Assembly (NCBI RefSeq): GCF_019492055.1
Contig: NZ_JAICBX010000005.1
Location: 62,001 to 126,000 of the forward strand
DNA from: Flavimaribacter sediminis
GTDB lineage: Bacteria > Pseudomonadota > Alphaproteobacteria > Rhizobiales > Rhizobiaceae
Length of the DNA stretch: 64,000 bases
Direction: 5' to 3'
The notes under the pieces are model-generated. The model had not been told where the DNA came from and ran no database searches. It worked only from the letters and a program-made list of their open reading frames with translations. Made by a program: the position numbers and the translations under genes. Below, piece by piece: positions 63,518-64,000 of the stretch; position 1 is the first letter of the stretch, and every line of letters begins with the position of its first letter.

Positions 63518-63871
63518 AACATGACTTTCACGCAAAGAGTAATGATCTGAATAGACACAGCCGCCGCACGAGCAAATCAAACTCTAATTTCTGCATTCAC
63601 GGACGTTATACATTACGATTGAGCCTAACCAAATCACAACCGCCAATTGGGGAAGCAGGGCCGGAAGGAACACGTCGAGTCTCTCACCGTCGAATTCTGA
63701 ATCGAACCCGGATCGCAGAAAACGCCGAAAATCCGTTCTCCCGAAGCGGAGCCAGATTGCGACAATCGCAGCCTGTAGACCAAAAAATTTCGAATCCAAA
63801 GAGAACGACAGCTAGTAGTGACCGTTAGTTGAACTCTAGATACGACCTATCCAACGCGCATTTTCACACCC
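63518..63871. other. Non-coding stretch after the HXS operon
   Basis: About 350 bases with no gene I can support. A weak minus-strand reading lies within it (63584-63799). Composition drifts back toward GC-rich at its right end. No tRNA, direct repeat or IS end was recognised as an island border. Confidence 0.45.
63584..63799 (-). CDS. Unrecognised small ORF, possibly spurious
   Basis: A 71-codon reading with two hydrophobic stretches (LQAAIVAIWLRFG and LPALLPQLAVVIWLGSIVMY) that could make a small membrane protein. No family is recognised and no convincing ribosome site was found. Listed only because it is the best reading in an otherwise empty gap; it may be chance. Confidence 0.2.
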   Translation of the reverse strand: MDSKFFGLQAAIVAIWLRFGRTDFRRFLRSGFDSEFDGERLDVFLPALLPQLAVVIWLGSIVMYNVRECRN

Positions 63872-64000
63872 TTAAGCCACCACCAACGGCTCGATATTCG
63901 AAACGTCCACGACCTTGCGCGCCTGAGCGAGATCGCAGGCGCGCTGCAGGTTCAGCCAGAATTCGGGCGTATTGCCGAAGACTATCGAGAGGCGCAGGGC
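63872..64000 (-). CDS. higA: HigA-family antitoxin, C-terminal part only
   Basis: The last 42 residues of an XRE-type HigA antitoxin, running off the right edge. The C-terminal helix (VFGNTPEFWLNLQRACDLAQ) is the standard HigA ending: a residue block with Trp-Leu-Asn-Leu-Gln followed by Asp-Leu. The stop codon is at 63872-63874. The toxin gene would lie beyond the window. It is distinct from the complete antitoxin at 28418. Confidence 0.82.
   Translation of the reverse strand, partial: ALRLSIVFGNTPEFWLNLQRACDLAQARKVVDVSNIEPLVVA

Noticed and set aside
58905-63850. Flanking direct repeats that would mark an integrated island
   Set aside because: Only short trivial similarity (tagtt-type) was seen at the two ends; no attachment site can be supported.

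Overview
The window is GC-rich, densely packed chromosomal-type DNA. Gene order and protein families point to an alphaproteobacterium of the Hyphomicrobiales (Rhizobiales) kind: a rhizobial-type C-P lyase cluster with two PhnE permeases and a DUF1045 protein, separate MnmD and FAD-oxidoreductase genes, and many ABC, TRAP and TTT importers. I cannot name a genus. I see no rRNA, tRNA, CRISPR array or insertion sequence.

Layout. 1-2.5 kb: a DJ-1/PfpI-like protein followed by a tripartite tricarboxylate transporter (tctC, tctB, partial tctA). 2.8-4.4 kb: a LysE exporter and a periplasmic TPR protein. 4.4-11.4 kb: the uptake and late-pathway half of a phosphonate operon (phnC-D-E-E, DUF1045, phnM, phnN). 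11.7-13.1 kb: an MscS channel. 13.4-20.1 kb: an arabinoside module with a CUT1-type sugar ABC importer, a GH51 arabinofuranosidase and an ArsR-type regulator; its ATPase gene is convergent with the other genes. 20.4-21.9 kb: a DUF2946-like protein and a YcnI-PCuAC fusion, probably for periplasmic copper. 22.0-28.1 kb: the catalytic half of the C-P lyase operon (phnG-H-I-J-K-L plus a hexapeptide transferase) with a divergent PhnF-type GntR regulator and a palindromic operator. 28.2-28.7 kb: a higBA toxin-antitoxin pair under two palindromes. 28.7-30.6 kb: the divergent MnmC-like oxidoreductase and MnmD. 30.6-35.1 kb: a PotABCD-type importer. 35.6-39.4 kb: a LivGFHM importer with no binding protein in the window. 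39.4-46.9 kb: a LysR-controlled TRAP importer with five catabolic enzymes. 47-52.2 kb: a winged-helix/TPR regulator facing a 1-Cys peroxiredoxin and a periplasmic sulfurtransferase, then an SDR/LysR divergent pair. 52.2-58.6 kb: an ABC exporter, a secreted ricin-type lectin, a small lipoprotein, a GATase1 hydrolase, and HxlR and TetR regulators.

The most unusual segment is 58.9-63.6 kb. Composition shifts to AT-rich and five tightly overlapping genes encode a His-Xaa-Ser (HXS) system: two radical-SAM proteins (HxsB, HxsC), a secreted protein with five His-Xaa-Ser repeats and a peptidoglycan-binding-like domain (HxsA), a small membrane-anchored protein, and a MauG-like di-heme cytochrome. This family is recognised only bioinformatically. 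It looks like a pathway that modifies a cell-wall-associated peptide first with cytoplasmic radical chemistry and then with periplasmic heme oxidation. The usual fourth component, HxsD, is not visible. The window ends in a partial HigA-type antitoxin gene.

The substrate-binding-protein genes of four separate importers (phn, arabinoside, pot, TRAP) are each followed at once by a strong GC-rich hairpin before the permease genes, a shared device that probably lets the binding protein be made in excess of the permeases.
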